A DNA stretch of 64,000 nt from Streptomyces sp. NBC_00483 (GTDB taxonomy: Bacteria; Actinomycetota; Actinomycetes; Streptomycetales; Streptomycetaceae): positions 7,502,001 through 7,566,000 of the forward strand of contig NZ_CP107880.1 of assembly GCF_036013745.1 (NCBI RefSeq). Direction: 5' to 3'. The first letter of the stretch is position 1; the number at the start of each line of letters is the position of its first letter. Below the pieces are notes generated by a model that saw only the letters and a program-made list of their open reading frames with translations, did no database searches and was not told where the DNA came from. Below are positions 34,466-43,925 of the stretch, in pieces. A program made the translations under genes and the position numbers.

Positions 34466-35526
34466 GCCCCGACAAGCCCGGTCAGAGCACACCGGTCCTC
34501 GAACTCACCGACCTGGAACGTCACTTCGCGGGATCCACCGGCACCGTGCGCGCCGCCGACGGCGTCTCCTTGACCGTCGGGCGCGGCGAGGTCGTCGGCC
34601 TCGTCGGCGAGTCCGGCAGCGGCAAGTCGACCGTCGGACGCTGCGCCGTCCGCCTCGACGATCCGACCGGCGGCACCGTGCGCATCAACGGCACCGACGT
34701 GACCACCATGTCCCGGCGCGCCCTGCGGCCGCTGCGCAAGGACTTCCACCTGGTCTTCCAGGACCCCTCGTCCTCGCTCGACCCGCGGATGACCGTCGGC
34801 CAGATCGTCGCCGAGCCGCTCAAGCTGCACGGCATCGCGAAGGGCGAGGCGGCACGCGCGCGTGTGGCCGAACTCCTCGACCAGGTGGGGCTGCGCCCCG
34901 AGCACGCCGACCGGCACCCGCACGAACTCTCCGGCGGCCAGCGCCAGCGCATCTCCATCGCCCGCGCGCTGTCCGTCGAGCCGGATCTGCTGATCGCCGA
35001 CGAGCCGACCTCCGCGCTCGACGTGTCCGTGCAGGCCTCGGTCCTCAACCTCCTCGCCGACCTGCAGCGCGACCGCGGCTTCGGTTGCCTGTTCATCACG
35101 CACGACCTCGCGGCCGTCGAGTACCTCGCCGACCGGATCGCCGTCATGTACCTGGGCCAGATCGTCGAACAGGCGCCCACGAAGGAGCTGTTCGCGGACC
35201 CGAAGCACCCCTACACGCAGGCGCTGCTCTCGGCCGCACCGGTCCCCGACCCGACCACGCAGCGCAGCCGCCAACGCATCGTCCTCAGCGGCGAGTTGCC
35301 CAGCCCCCTGGCCCCGCCCGCCGGCTGCCGCTTCCACACGCGCTGCCCGCTCGCCGTCGACCGCTGCCGCACCGAAATCCCGGCGCTGCGCACGCTGGAG
35401 GGCGGCCGGGAAGTCTCCTGCCACCTCGTCGGCGACGACGGCACGGCCCCGGACGCGGCCGCACCGCCGGACGAACTGTCGACAGCGTCTCGTACGATCC
35501 CCAGCACCCGCACCGCCTCCCGCTAG
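34462..35526 (+). CDS. Oligopeptide ABC ATPase, DppF type
   Basis: A 354-residue ATPase overlapping the previous gene by 4 bases. Walker [13 protein letters not shown]-loop [12 protein letters not shown], signature [15 protein letters not shown], Walker [16 protein letters not shown]-loop FITHDLAAV, and the C-terminal Cys pair in [14 protein letters not shown]. The C-terminal ~30 residues after HLVGDDG are rich in Ala, Pro, Thr and Ser and look disordered. Followed by the GGT-family gene 8 bases later. Confidence 0.95.
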   Translation: MSPDKPGQSTPVLELTDLERHFAGSTGTVRAADGVSLTVGRGEVVGLVGESGSGKSTVGRCAVRLDDPTGGTVRINGTDVTTMSRRALRPLRKDFHLVFQDPSSSLDPRMTVGQIVAEPLKLHGIAKGEAARARVAELLDQVGLRPEHADRHPHELSGGQRQRISIARALSVEPDLLIADEPTSALDVSVQASVLNLLADLQRDRGFGCLFITHDLAAVEYLADRIAVMYLGQIVEQAPTKELFADPKHPYTQALLSAAPVPDPTTQRSRQRIVLSGELPSPLAPPAGCRFHTRCPLAVDRCRTEIPALRTLEGGREVSCHLVGDDGTAPDAAAPPDELSTASRTIPSTRTASR

Positions 35527-35534
35527 GAGCTTCC

Positions 35535-37373
35535 TTGTTCACGACCCGCCCGACCCTGCAGGGCACCTTCGGCATGGTGTCCTCCACGCACTACCTCGCC
35601 TCCCAGTCCGCGATGGCGGTCCTCGAGGACGGCGGCAACGCCTACGACGCCGCCGTCGCCGCGGGCTTCGTGCTGCACGTCGTGGAGCCGCACCTGAACG
35701 GGCCCGCCGGCGAGGTGCCGATCATCCTGGCGCCGACCGGGGGAGAGGTGCAGGTGCTGTGCGGGCAGGGCGGGGCACCGGCGGGAGCCACCGTCGCGCA
35801 CTACAAGTCCCTCGGCCTGGACCTCGTCCCCGGTACGGGACCCCTCGCGGCCGCCGTCCCCGGCGCGTTCGACGCCTGGATGCTCCTCCTGAAGGACCAC
35901 GGCACCAAGACCCTCGCCGACGTCCTCAAGTACGCCATCGGGTACGCCGAGGACGGGCACGCGCCCGTGGAGCGCGTCGGCGAGACCGTCGAGACCGTAC
36001 GCGAGCTCTTCGAGACCGAGTGGCCCTCGTCCGCCGAGGTCTACCTGGCCGACGGCAAGTCCCCCAAGCCCGGTGAGCTGCTGCGCAACCAGAAGCTCGC
36101 CGCCACCTGGAAGCGCGTCATAGCCGAGTCCGAGGAGGCCGGCGGCGCCGGCAGTGCCAACCGGGTCGCCCAGATCGAGGCCGCCCGCAAGGTGTGGCGC
36201 GAGGGCTTCATCGCCGAGGCGCTGGTCCGCCAGTCGCAGCGGCCCACGAAGGACACCAGCGGCGAGCGGCACGTCGGCACGCTGACCGCCGAGGACCTCG
36301 CCGGCTGGTCGGCGTCCTACGAGGCCCCGGCGACGTACGAGTGGAACGGCTGGACGCTGTGCAAGGCCGGCGGCTGGAGCCAGGGCCCCGCCTTCCTCCA
36401 GCAGCTCGCCCTGCTCCCGCCCGAGCTGCCCGCCTACGGGTCCGCCGACTACGTCCACCTGCTCGTCGAGGGCTGCAAGCTCGCGATGGCGGACCGCGAG
36501 GCCTGGTACGGCGACGCGGCCGACGTCCCCGTGTACGCGCTGCTGTCCGACGAGTACAACGCCGCGCGCCGCGCCCTCATCGACCCGGAGAAGGCCTCCC
36601 ACGAGCTGCGTCCGGGCAGCCCGCTGGGCGCCGAGCCGCGCCTGAGCGCGCACGCCGACGCGGTCGCCGCGGGCGAGGAGGGCTTCGACGCCATGGGCGT
36701 CGCGGGCGCGGGCGAGCCCACCGTGCAGAAGTCCACCTCGGACGAGGAGGTGTCCGCGAACGGCGCCACCCGCGGTGACACCTGCCACATCGACATCGTC
36801 GACCGCTGGGGCAACATGGTCGCCGCCACGCCCTCCGGCGGCTGGCTCCAGGCCAACCCGGTCGTCCCCGAGCTGGGCTTCCCGCTCGGCACCCGCCTCC
36901 AGATGGCCTGGCTGGACGAGGGCCTGCCGAACTCGCTCACGCCCGGGAAGCGCCCCCGCACCACGCTCACCCCGTCCCTCGCCCTGAAGGACGGCGTCCC
37001 GGTCATGGCCTTCGGCACGCCCGGCGGCGACCAGCAGGACCAGTGGCAGGTGCACTTCTTCCTGGCGGTGGCGCTGCGTGGGACGGTGCGCGGCGGGCTC
37101 GACCTCCAGGGCGCCATCGACGCCCCGAACTGGCACAACGACTCGTTCCCCGGCTCCTTCTTCCCCCGCGGCATGCGGCCGGGATCGGTCACCGTCGAGT
37201 CGCGGATCGGCGAGGACGTCGTCGCCGAGCTGCGCCGCCGCGGCCACGACGTGACCGTCGGCGACGCCTGGTCCGAGGGCCGCCTGTGCGCCGTCGCCCG
37301 CGACCCGCGCACCGGCGTCCTGTCGGCGGCGGCGAACCCGCGCGGCATGCAGGGCTACGCGGTCGGTCGCTGA
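35535..37373 (+). CDS. Cytoplasmic gamma-glutamyltransferase-family hydrolase
   Basis: A 612-residue Ntn-hydrolase precursor. TTG 35535 has CTAGGAGC (AGGAG 35524-35528) six bases upstream; no signal peptide is present, as the protein starts FTTRPTLQGTFGMVSSTHYL. It therefore acts inside the cell. The self-cleavage site is RGDTCHIDIVDRWGN with Thr416 as nucleophile, and FGTPGGDQQDQWQ and GKRPRTTLTPSLAL are the conserved small-subunit parts; it differs from GGT1 in having DQQDQW instead of GATIITT. It closes the ABC operon, so imported gamma-glutamyl or N-acyl peptides are likely hydrolysed here. Confidence 0.92.
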   Translation: MFTTRPTLQGTFGMVSSTHYLASQSAMAVLEDGGNAYDAAVAAGFVLHVVEPHLNGPAGEVPIILAPTGGEVQVLCGQGGAPAGATVAHYKSLGLDLVPGTGPLAAAVPGAFDAWMLLLKDHGTKTLADVLKYAIGYAEDGHAPVERVGETVETVRELFETEWPSSAEVYLADGKSPKPGELLRNQKLAATWKRVIAESEEAGGAGSANRVAQIEAARKVWREGFIAEALVRQSQRPTKDTSGERHVGTLTAEDLAGWSASYEAPATYEWNGWTLCKAGGWSQGPAFLQQLALLPPELPAYGSADYVHLLVEGCKLAMADREAWYGDAADVPVYALLSDEYNAARRALIDPEKASHELRPGSPLGAEPRLSAHADAVAAGEEGFDAMGVAGAGEPTVQKSTSDEEVSANGATRGDTCHIDIVDRWGNMVAATPSGGWLQANPVVPELGFPLGTRLQMAWLDEGLPNSLTPGKRPRTTLTPSLALKDGVPVMAFGTPGGDQQDQWQVHFFLAVALRGTVRGGLDLQGAIDAPNWHNDSFPGSFFPRGMRPGSVTVESRIGEDVVAELRRRGHDVTVGDAWSEGRLCAVARDPRTGVLSAAANPRGMQGYAVGR

Positions 37374-37383
37374 CCCGTCACGG

Positions 37384-37426
37384 ACGGTGGGCGGCACCCG
37401 GATGTCTTCGAGGTGTCGCCCGCCGT
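37384..37426 (+). terminator. Terminator hairpin after the peptide operon
   Basis: ACGGTGGGCGGCACC (37384-37398) pairs with GGTGTCGCCCGCCGT (37412-37426) with two mismatches/wobbles. Located 11 bases after the GGT-family stop and 48 bases before the next start. Confidence 0.6.
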
Positions 37427-37473
37427 TCACCTGCCGTGAGGGCGTTGTCAGTGGGCTGTGTTCTCATGGAGAC

Positions 37474-38349
37474 ATGATCGAAACGAAGACGGAAAGCATC
37501 GAAGACTTTCCGACCACAGAGGACTTTCTGAACACGCACATCAACCACAAGCTCGTGACCGGCGTCGAGGACATCGTCCGGGCCGCCGCGGCAGCCGAGA
37601 TCACCCCGCGCTTCCGGCAGCTCGCCGCCGACGAGATCGAAGAGAAGAGCGCACCGCACGACCTCGTGACGGTCGCCGACAAGCGCGCCGAGGAGTACCT
37701 CACCCTCGAGCTCGCCGCTCTGCTGCCCGGCTCCGTCGTCGTCGGCGAGGAAGCGGTCGCCGCGGACCCGGGCTCCTACGAGGCGCTCCAGGGCACCGCC
37801 CCGGTCTGGATCGTCGACCCGGTCGACGGGACCCGCCAGTTCGTGCACGGCGACCCCGGCTTCTGCACCCTCGTCGCCCTCGCGCTCGACGGCGTGGTGC
37901 TCGCCTCCTGGACGTACGCGCCCGCGCTCGACGAAATGGCCGTGGCGGTCCGCGGCCGGGGCGCGCGGCTCAACGGAGAGGTGCTGCACGCCGGACCCCC
38001 GGCACCCGGCACCGACCTGCGGGTCGCGACCTCGCACCCCGACTTCACGACCGACGAGCAGAAGCGCTCCTTGCTGGGCCTGCACACGGACGGCGTCGCG
38101 CCGCGCCCGTGCGGTTCGGCGGGCCTGGAGTACCTGGGCATCGCCCGCGGCACCGTCGACGCGATCGCGTTCGGCTGGGAGCTGGCCTGGGACCACGCGG
38201 CCGGGATCCTCCTGGTCGAGGAGGCCGGCGGCGCACACCTCACGCGCGACGGAATCCCGTTCTCGATCCGCGGCGGAAACGCGCTGCCGTTCACGGCGGC
38301 GCGGGACGCGGACACCACCCGGCGCGTGGCGGGATTGCTGGCAGGCTGA
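37474..38349 (+). CDS. Inositol-monophosphatase family phosphatase
   Basis: A 291-residue Mg-dependent phosphatase of the IMPase/FBPase/CysQ superfamily. Metal ligands are visible: Glu in VVGEEAVAAD, the signature WIVDPVDGTRQFVHG, and Asp in ELAWDHAAGILLVEEAGG. ATG 37474 is the first in-frame codon after the terminator, preceded by a weak CATGGAGAC. Substrate could be inositol-1-phosphate, histidinol-phosphate or a 3'-phosphonucleotide. Its position just after the peptide operon does not indicate the substrate. Confidence 0.9.
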   Translation: MIETKTESIEDFPTTEDFLNTHINHKLVTGVEDIVRAAAAAEITPRFRQLAADEIEEKSAPHDLVTVADKRAEEYLTLELAALLPGSVVVGEEAVAADPGSYEALQGTAPVWIVDPVDGTRQFVHGDPGFCTLVALALDGVVLASWTYAPALDEMAVAVRGRGARLNGEVLHAGPPAPGTDLRVATSHPDFTTDEQKRSLLGLHTDGVAPRPCGSAGLEYLGIARGTVDAIAFGWELAWDHAAGILLVEEAGGAHLTRDGIPFSIRGGNALPFTAARDADTTRRVAGLLAG

Positions 38350-38426
38350 CCCGCACTGCGGAGTCGTCGGGTGGCCCGGCATATCCTGTCCTGGGAGTGG
38401 CCATCGGCTGACAAAGGAGTCCGAAG

Positions 38427-39845
38427 GTGCCGTCGATGCTCGATGCCGTCGTCGTGGGTGCGGGGCCGAACGGGCTGACCGCAGCCGTTGAACTGGCCAG
38501 GCGCGGCTTCTCCGTTGCCGTGTTCGAGGCCGAGGGCACGGTGGGCGGCGGCGCCCGCACGGAGGAGCTGACGCTCCCCGGGTTCCGCCACGACCCGTGC
38601 TCGGCCGCGCACCCCCTGGGCATCAACTCCCCGGCGTTCAGGGACCTGCCCCTGGACCGGTACGGCCTCGACTGGGTCCAGCACGAACTGCCGATGGCGC
38701 ACCCGTTCCCCGACGGCAGCGCGGCCATACTGTCCCGGTCCGTCGCCGAGACCGCGGCATCGTTCGGCCCGCGCGACGCGGGCACGTACCGGCGCCTGAT
38801 CGAACCCCTGCTCCCGCACTGGGACACCCTGGTCAGGGACTTCATGTCGCTGCCGCTCAGCGCGCTGCCCCGCGACCCGGTCACCCTCGCCCGGTTCGGA
38901 CTCGTCGGCCTGCCGCCGTCGACGTGGCTGATGCGCCGCTTCCGCGACGAGAAGGCCCCCGCCCTGCTCTCGGGCCTCGTCGCCCACGTCATCGCGCCGC
39001 TCGGCGGCTTCGCGACCTCCGCGATCGGCCTGGTCTTCGCCCTCGCTGCCCACGCGCGCGGGTGGCCCGTCGCGCGCGGCGGCTCCCAGGCGATCTCCGA
39101 CGCGCTCGCCGGGTACCTGAGGGACCTCGGCGGCGCCATCCACACCGACTACGAGGTGAAGCGGCTCGACGACCTGCCGCCCGCCCGCGCCTACATCTTC
39201 GACACGTCGCCGACGGCCGTCGCCAGGATCGCCGGGCTCGGCCGCTATTACGACCGTTTCCGGTACGGGGCGAGCGTCTTCAAGGTCGACTACGCGCTCG
39301 ACGGGCCGGTGCCGTGGACCGCGAAGGAGGCCAGGACCGCGGGGACGGTGCAGGTCGGCCCGTACCGCTCGGACATCGGCAGGGCGCTGAACGCGGCGTC
39401 GCGCGAGGGCCGCGGCCCCGAGGCGCCGTTCCTGATCACGGTGCAGCCGACCGTCGCCGACCCCACGCGCGCACCCGCGGGCAAGCACACCTTCTGGGCG
39501 TACGGGCACGTGCCGAACGGCTGGGACGGTGACCTCACGGACGCCATCGAGCGCCAACTGGAGCGCTTCGCACCGGGGTTCAGGGACCTGGTCCTCGCGC
39601 GCGCGACGGCGGGCCCACCCGAACTCGCGGTCCGCAACGCCAACTACGTAGGCGGCGACATCGCCTCCGGCGCGGCCAGCGGCCTCCAGCTCCTCCTGCG
39701 CCCGAAGCTCTCCCTGTCCCCGTACACCACCCCGCACCCCGCCGTGTACATCTGCTCGTCGGCGTCCCCACCGGGGCCGGGAGTCCACGGGATGTCGGGG
39801 CACAATGCCGCGAAGGCGGTGTGGAGGAGGCTGCGCGCGTCATGA
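38427..39845 (+). CDS. FAD-dependent oxidoreductase, phytoene-dehydrogenase-like
   Basis: A 472-residue flavoprotein. [21 protein letters not shown] (residues 6-26) is the Rossmann FAD-binding motif followed by [19 protein letters not shown]; the C-terminal region [25 protein letters not shown] is the second FAD contact of CrtI-like enzymes. GTG 38427 has AAAGGAG six bases upstream; a later ATG at 38436 is less well placed. ATGA overlaps with the macro-domain gene. Substrate unknown; not necessarily a carotenoid. Confidence 0.9.
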   Translation: MPSMLDAVVVGAGPNGLTAAVELARRGFSVAVFEAEGTVGGGARTEELTLPGFRHDPCSAAHPLGINSPAFRDLPLDRYGLDWVQHELPMAHPFPDGSAAILSRSVAETAASFGPRDAGTYRRLIEPLLPHWDTLVRDFMSLPLSALPRDPVTLARFGLVGLPPSTWLMRRFRDEKAPALLSGLVAHVIAPLGGFATSAIGLVFALAAHARGWPVARGGSQAISDALAGYLRDLGGAIHTDYEVKRLDDLPPARAYIFDTSPTAVARIAGLGRYYDRFRYGASVFKVDYALDGPVPWTAKEARTAGTVQVGPYRSDIGRALNAASREGRGPEAPFLITVQPTVADPTRAPAGKHTFWAYGHVPNGWDGDLTDAIERQLERFAPGFRDLVLARATAGPPELAVRNANYVGGDIASGAASGLQLLLRPKLSLSPYTTPHPAVYICSSASPPGPGVHGMSGHNAAKAVWRRLRAS

Positions 39846-40456
39846 CCGCTCGTCACAACCCTCAACTGGTGCTGGTCCAGGGCGACATCACCGAGCAGGA
39901 GGTGGACGCGATCGTCAACGCGGCCAACTCCTCGCTGCTCGGCGGCGGGGGAGTGGACGGTGCCATCCACCGGGCCGGCGGCCCCGAGATCCTCGCCGAA
40001 TGCCGCGCCCTGCGCGCCTCGCAGTACGGCAAGGGCCTGCCGACGGGCCAGGCGGTCGCGACGACGGCGGGCCGCCTCCCGGCCCGCTACGTCATCCACA
40101 CGGTGGGCCCCCGCTGGTCGACAACGGAGGACCGCTCCGACCTCCTCGCGTCCTGCTACCGCGAATCGCTCCGCGTGGCGGACGAGCTCCACGCACGCGT
40201 GGTGGCGTTCCCGGCGATCTCCACTGGCATCTACGGATGGCCCCTGGAGGACGGAGCACGGATCGCGGTGGAGACGGTCCGGGACGCCTGTCCGGCGGGC
40301 GTGGAGGAGATCAGGTTCGTGGTCTTCGACGATCGAGCGCGTGAGGCGTTCGATCGTGCCCTATCAAGCGACGGTGGCCATTCGAGCGGCTCGGGCAAAT
40401 CAAGCCCCGCTCTGGGACGAGACTCGCGGGGTCCGGGGCGGAGCCCCGAGACGTAG
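39842..40456 (+). CDS. Macro-domain protein, O-acetyl-ADP-ribose deacetylase type
   Basis: A 204-residue MacroD-type protein. [37 protein letters not shown] (ligand loop) and [17 protein letters not shown] are the ADP-ribose-binding motifs. It removes O-acetyl from O-acetyl-ADP-ribose or mono-ADP-ribose from proteins. The last ~25 residues (from [12 protein letters not shown] on) are encoded by an R1 repeat element and are unlikely to fold. It starts at ATG 39842, overlapping the flavoprotein stop by 4 bases, so the two are translationally coupled. A sirtuin and an ADP-ribosylglycohydrolase lie within 9 kb. Confidence 0.92.
   Translation: MTARHNPQLVLVQGDITEQEVDAIVNAANSSLLGGGGVDGAIHRAGGPEILAECRALRASQYGKGLPTGQAVATTAGRLPARYVIHTVGPRWSTTEDRSDLLASCYRESLRVADELHARVVAFPAISTGIYGWPLEDGARIAVETVRDACPAGVEEIRFVVFDDRAREAFDRALSSDGGHSSGSGKSSPALGRDSRGPGRSPET
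40401..40450 (+). repeat. Dispersed hairpin repeat family R1, copy 3 (inside macro-domain gene end)
   Basis: CAAGCCCCGC, an unrelated short stretch, then CGCGGGGTCCGGGGCGGAGCCCCGAG. The core matches copies 2 and 4. It contributes codons up to the macro-domain stop at 40454-40456, so the repeat both terminates the gene and encodes its C-terminus. Confidence 0.7.
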
Positions 40457-40521
40457 GGACGTCCGACGTCGATGTCGCATTCTCGCCAGCCAACCCGCCC
40501 ACCATGCCCGACGCTAGACGC

Positions 40522-42003
40522 ATGCACACCGACACGGACCGCTGCGTACGCGCAGTACAGGCCAAGGACACCCGTTTCGACGGCGTCTTCTTCACCGCCG
40601 TCGTCACCACCCGCATCTACTGCCGCCCCGGCTGCCCGGTCGTGCCGCCCAAGCCCCGCAACATGCGGTTCTACCCGAGCGCCGCCGCCTGCCAGCAGGC
40701 CGGATTCCGGGCCTGCAAGCGGTGCCGCCCCGACAGCACCCCCGGCTCCCCGGAGTGGAACGCCCGCGCCGACCTCACCGCCCGCGCCATGCGCCTCATC
40801 GGCGACGGCGTGGTGGACCGCGACGGCGTCCCCGGACTCGCCCGCCGCCTCGGCTACAGCGCCCGCCAGATCGAGCGGCAGCTCCTCGCCGAGCTGGGCG
40901 CCGGCCCGCTCGCCCTGGCCCGCGCCCAGCGGGCCCAGACGGCTCGCCTGCTGATCGAGACCACCCAACTCCCGCTCTCCGAGGTCGCGTTCGCATCCGG
41001 CTTCGCCTCGATCCGGACCTTCAACGACACGGTCCGCGAGGTCTACGCCCTCTCCCCGAGCGAACTGCGCGCCCGCAGGCCGCAGCGGGAGGCGGACACC
41101 GTGGCCGGCGCGATCACGCTCCGGCTCCCCTTCCGCGCACCCCTCAACCCCGACAACCTCTTCGGCCACCTCGCCGCGACGGCCGTACCCGGCGTCGAGG
41201 AGTGGCGCGACGGCTCCTACCGCCGCACCCTCCGCCTGCCGCACGGCCACGGCATCGCGACGCTCACCCCGCCGACCGTGTCCACGGCCACGTACGTCGC
41301 CTGCCGCCTGATCCTCACCGACCAGCGCGACCTCACCGTGGCCATCAGCCGCTGCCGCCGCATGCTGGACCTGGACGCGGACCCGGTCGCCGTGGACGAG
41401 CAGCTGCGCACCGACCCGCTGCTCGCCCCGCTCGTCGACAAGGCGCCCGGCCGCAGGGTGCCGCGCACCGTCGACGAGGCCGAGTTCGCGGTCCGCGCGG
41501 TCCTCGGCCAGCAGGTCTCGACGGCCGCCGCCCGCACCCACGCCGCCCGCCTGGTCCTCGCCCACGGCGAACCCGTCGACGACCCCGAGGGCGGCCTCAC
41601 CCACCTCTTCCCGTCCCCGAAGGACCTCGCCTCCCTCGACCCGGAGTCGCTCGCGCTGCCCCGCAGCCGCCGCACGACCCTCACCACCCTCGTACGCCAA
41701 CTGGCCGACGGCGACCTGAAGTTGGGCCCAGAGTCCGACTGGGAAGAGGCTCGCGCCCGGCTCTCCGAGCTGCCCGGATTCGGCCCCTGGACCATCGAGG
41801 CGATCGCCATGCGCGCCCTCGGCGACCCGGACGCGTTCCTGCCCACCGACCTCGGAATGCGCCGCGCCGCCCAGGAGTTGGGCCTGCCCCACACCCCGGC
41901 GGCGCTGACCGCCCGGGCGGCGGCCTGGCGGCCCTGGCGCGCGTACGCGACCCAGTACCTGTGGGCCACGGACAGCCACCCGATCAACTTCCTTCCCACG
42001 TAA
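40522..42003 (+). CDS. Bifunctional Ada-like transcription regulator / AlkA DNA-3-methyladenine glycosylase
   Basis: A 493-residue fusion. Residues 1-75 are the Ada zinc-binding domain, with Cys in IYCRPGCPVVPP and ACKRC, which in E. coli Ada accepts a methyl group from DNA phosphotriesters. Residues 80-190 contain an AraC HTH (LARRLGYSARQIERQLLAELG, EVAFASGFASIRTFNDTVREVY). The C-terminal half is an AlkA HhH-GPD glycosylase with LPGFGPWTIEAIAMRALGD and the catalytic Asp in LPTDLGM. ATG 40522 is preferred over 40504. Its ogt partner follows immediately, forming an adaptive-response operon. Confidence 0.93.
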   Translation: MHTDTDRCVRAVQAKDTRFDGVFFTAVVTTRIYCRPGCPVVPPKPRNMRFYPSAAACQQAGFRACKRCRPDSTPGSPEWNARADLTARAMRLIGDGVVDRDGVPGLARRLGYSARQIERQLLAELGAGPLALARAQRAQTARLLIETTQLPLSEVAFASGFASIRTFNDTVREVYALSPSELRARRPQREADTVAGAITLRLPFRAPLNPDNLFGHLAATAVPGVEEWRDGSYRRTLRLPHGHGIATLTPPTVSTATYVACRLILTDQRDLTVAISRCRRMLDLDADPVAVDEQLRTDPLLAPLVDKAPGRRVPRTVDEAEFAVRAVLGQQVSTAAARTHAARLVLAHGEPVDDPEGGLTHLFPSPKDLASLDPESLALPRSRRTTLTTLVRQLADGDLKLGPESDWEEARARLSELPGFGPWTIEAIAMRALGDPDAFLPTDLGMRRAAQELGLPHTPAALTARAAAWRPWRAYATQYLWATDSHPINFLPT

Positions 42004-42015
42004 GGGATGCACGCC

Positions 42016-42519
42016 ATGCACACGCACAAGCAGCACACGGTCATCGACAGCCCCTACGGCCCGCTCACCCTCGTCGCCACCGACGCGACCCTCTCCGGCC
42101 TCTATATGACCGACCAGCGCCACCGCCCCGCCGACGAGACCTTCGGCGTCCGCGACGAGCGTTCCTTCGGCCCGGTCATCGACCAGCTCAACGCCTATTT
42201 CCAGGGCGAGTTGACGGAGTTCGACCTGCCACTGGACCTGCACGGCACCCCGTTCCAGCGCTCCGTCTGGGCAGAGCTCCAGCGGATCCCGTACGGCGGG
42301 ACCCGTACGTACGGGGAGCTGGCCGAGGCGCTCGGAAAGCCGAAGGCCTCGCGCGCCGTGGGCCTCGCCAACGGCAAGAACCCCATCGGCGTCATCGTCC
42401 CCTGCCACCGCGTCATCGGCGCGAACGGCGACCTCACCGGCTACGGCGGCGGCCTCGACCGCAAGCGCCGGCTGCTGGACTTCGAGCGCTCCTCCGCCAC
42501 GGCCGACGCCCTGTTCTAG
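42016..42519 (+). CDS. ogt: Methylated-DNA-protein-cysteine methyltransferase
   Basis: A 167-residue suicide repair protein. VIVPCHRVIGANGDLTGYGGGLDRK contains the alkyl-acceptor Cys in the PCHRV motif; KPKASRAVGLANGKNPIG is the HTH recognition helix with the Arg finger. ATG 42016 has AAGGGA eight bases upstream; the ATG at 42007 is too close to that site. It follows ada-alkA by 12 bases. Removes methyl from O6-methylguanine. Confidence 0.95.
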   Translation: MHTHKQHTVIDSPYGPLTLVATDATLSGLYMTDQRHRPADETFGVRDERSFGPVIDQLNAYFQGELTEFDLPLDLHGTPFQRSVWAELQRIPYGGTRTYGELAEALGKPKASRAVGLANGKNPIGVIVPCHRVIGANGDLTGYGGGLDRKRRLLDFERSSATADALF

Positions 42520-43121
42520 CCTCCGTACACCCCGTACGCCGGCATCCCCGCCGTCTCGAAGACGTGCACGGAGAGGCCGCCCGCCGTGGAGCGCTGGCTG
42601 ATCGGGTGCAGGCCCGCCGGGGTGCCGCCGTCCGGGAACAGGCGGCGGCCCCGGCCCACCACGACCGGGGCGATCGCGAGCCGCAGCTCGTCGACGAGGC
42701 CTGCCGCGAGGAGCGACTGGGCGAGCCGTGCGCTGCCGTGGATCTGCAGCTCACGACCGGGTTGCTGCTTCAGCGCGTCGACCTCGGCGGCGATGTTGCC
42801 CGCCAGGATCGTGGTCGGGCTCCAGTCGGCCTCGGCCAGGCTCTGGGCGGCGACGTACTTCGGCAGGCCGTTCATGATCGGGGCGAAGGGGTGGTCGGTC
42901 ATCGTCGGCCAGTCCCGCGCGAAGTTCTCGTACGTCCGGCGCCCGAACAGCAGCCCGTCCGCCCGGCCGAGCCAGCCTTCGGCGATCCCCATGAACTCCT
43001 CGTCCACGTACGGCACGAACCAGCCGCCGCGCGTGAACCCGTCACTGGTGTCCTCGTCGGGGGAGCCCGGACCCTGCGACACACCGTCCAGCGTCAGGAA
43101 CTCCTGCACCACCAGCTTCAT
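42516..43121 (-). CDS. Dihydrofolate reductase family protein (RibD-C-like)
   Basis: A 201-residue protein of the DHFR/RibD C-terminal domain superfamily. KLVVQEFLTLDGVSQGPGSPDE, DGLLFGRRTYENFARDWP, WSPTTILAGNIAAEVDALK and LQIHGSARLAQSLLAAGLVDELRLAIAPVVVGRGRRLFPDG are its core motifs; SARL...LVDEL lies at the NADPH site. It overlaps the 3' end of ogt by 4 bases (convergent). It is unlikely to be true DHFR; such proteins act on riboflavin precursors or unknown substrates. Confidence 0.9.
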   Translation of the reverse strand: MKLVVQEFLTLDGVSQGPGSPDEDTSDGFTRGGWFVPYVDEEFMGIAEGWLGRADGLLFGRRTYENFARDWPTMTDHPFAPIMNGLPKYVAAQSLAEADWSPTTILAGNIAAEVDALKQQPGRELQIHGSARLAQSLLAAGLVDELRLAIAPVVVGRGRRLFPDGGTPAGLHPISQRSTAGGLSVHVFETAGMPAYGVYGG

Positions 43122-43187
43122 CGGGTACCGCCTCTCGTAGGTCGCTGCCCTCAGCCTGCCGGACGCAGAGGGCGTGCGCAGCGAGAC

Positions 43188-43910
43188 CTACGCATCGGCG
43201 AGTTCACGGAGCAGCCGCGGCACCGCGGTCCCGATCGGCTCCCGTACGACCTCGTCGGCCACGTCGTCGTACGGGGTCGGTTCGGCGTTGACCGCCACCA
43301 GGCGGGCGCCGTGCTCGGCGGCGAGGCCCGCGAGTCCGGCCGCCGGATGGACCTGGAGAGAGGATCCGACGGCGAAGAAGACCTCGGACGCCTTGGTGAC
43401 CTCGACGGCCTCGCCGAGCACCAGCGGGTCGAGGTTCTCGCCGAACATCACGGTCGTCGACTTGAGGATGCCGCCGCACACGAGGCACGGCGGGTCGTCC
43501 TCGCCCGCGTCCAGACGCGCGAGGGCCTCCGCCATGGGGCCGCGCGTGTCGCACTCCGTGCACATGAACTGCCTTGCAGAGCCGTGCAGTTCGAGCACCT
43601 TGCGGGTGGGCGTGCCGGCGAGCTGGTGCAGCCCGTCGACGTTCTGCGTGATGACCCGGACCGAGGCGCCGGACCTGTCGAGCTCCGCGATCGCCCGGTG
43701 CGCCGCGTTCGGCTCGGCGGTCAGCGTGACGGCCCGGCGCCGCACCTGCCAGGCGCGGCGCCGGATCTCCGGGTCGTTCATGTAATACCCGTACGTGACG
43801 AGCTTCTCGGCGTCGGGATCCTTCCGCCACACACCGTTCGGGCCGCGGTAGTCCGGGATCCCGGAGTCGGTGCTGATGCCGGCGCCGGTGAGGAACGAAA
43901 CCAGGGTCAT
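43188..43910 (-). CDS. Sir2-family NAD-dependent protein deacylase
   Basis: A 240-residue sirtuin. FLTGAGISTDSGIPDYRGPNGVW is the NAD loop, TQNVDGLHQLAG gives the conserved Gln-Asn-Asp, and the catalytic His is in VLELHGSARQFMCTEC. Four zinc cysteines (CTEC and PPCLVCGG) are intact. It removes acyl groups from lysines and makes O-acetyl-ADP-ribose, the substrate of the macro-domain enzyme at 39842. The ATG at 43908-43910 is used. Confidence 0.94.
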   Translation of the reverse strand: MTLVSFLTGAGISTDSGIPDYRGPNGVWRKDPDAEKLVTYGYYMNDPEIRRRAWQVRRRAVTLTAEPNAAHRAIAELDRSGASVRVITQNVDGLHQLAGTPTRKVLELHGSARQFMCTECDTRGPMAEALARLDAGEDDPPCLVCGGILKSTTVMFGENLDPLVLGEAVEVTKASEVFFAVGSSLQVHPAAGLAGLAAEHGARLVAVNAEPTPYDDVADEVVREPIGTAVPRLLRELADA

Positions 43911-43925
43911 GACCTCAACGGTAGG

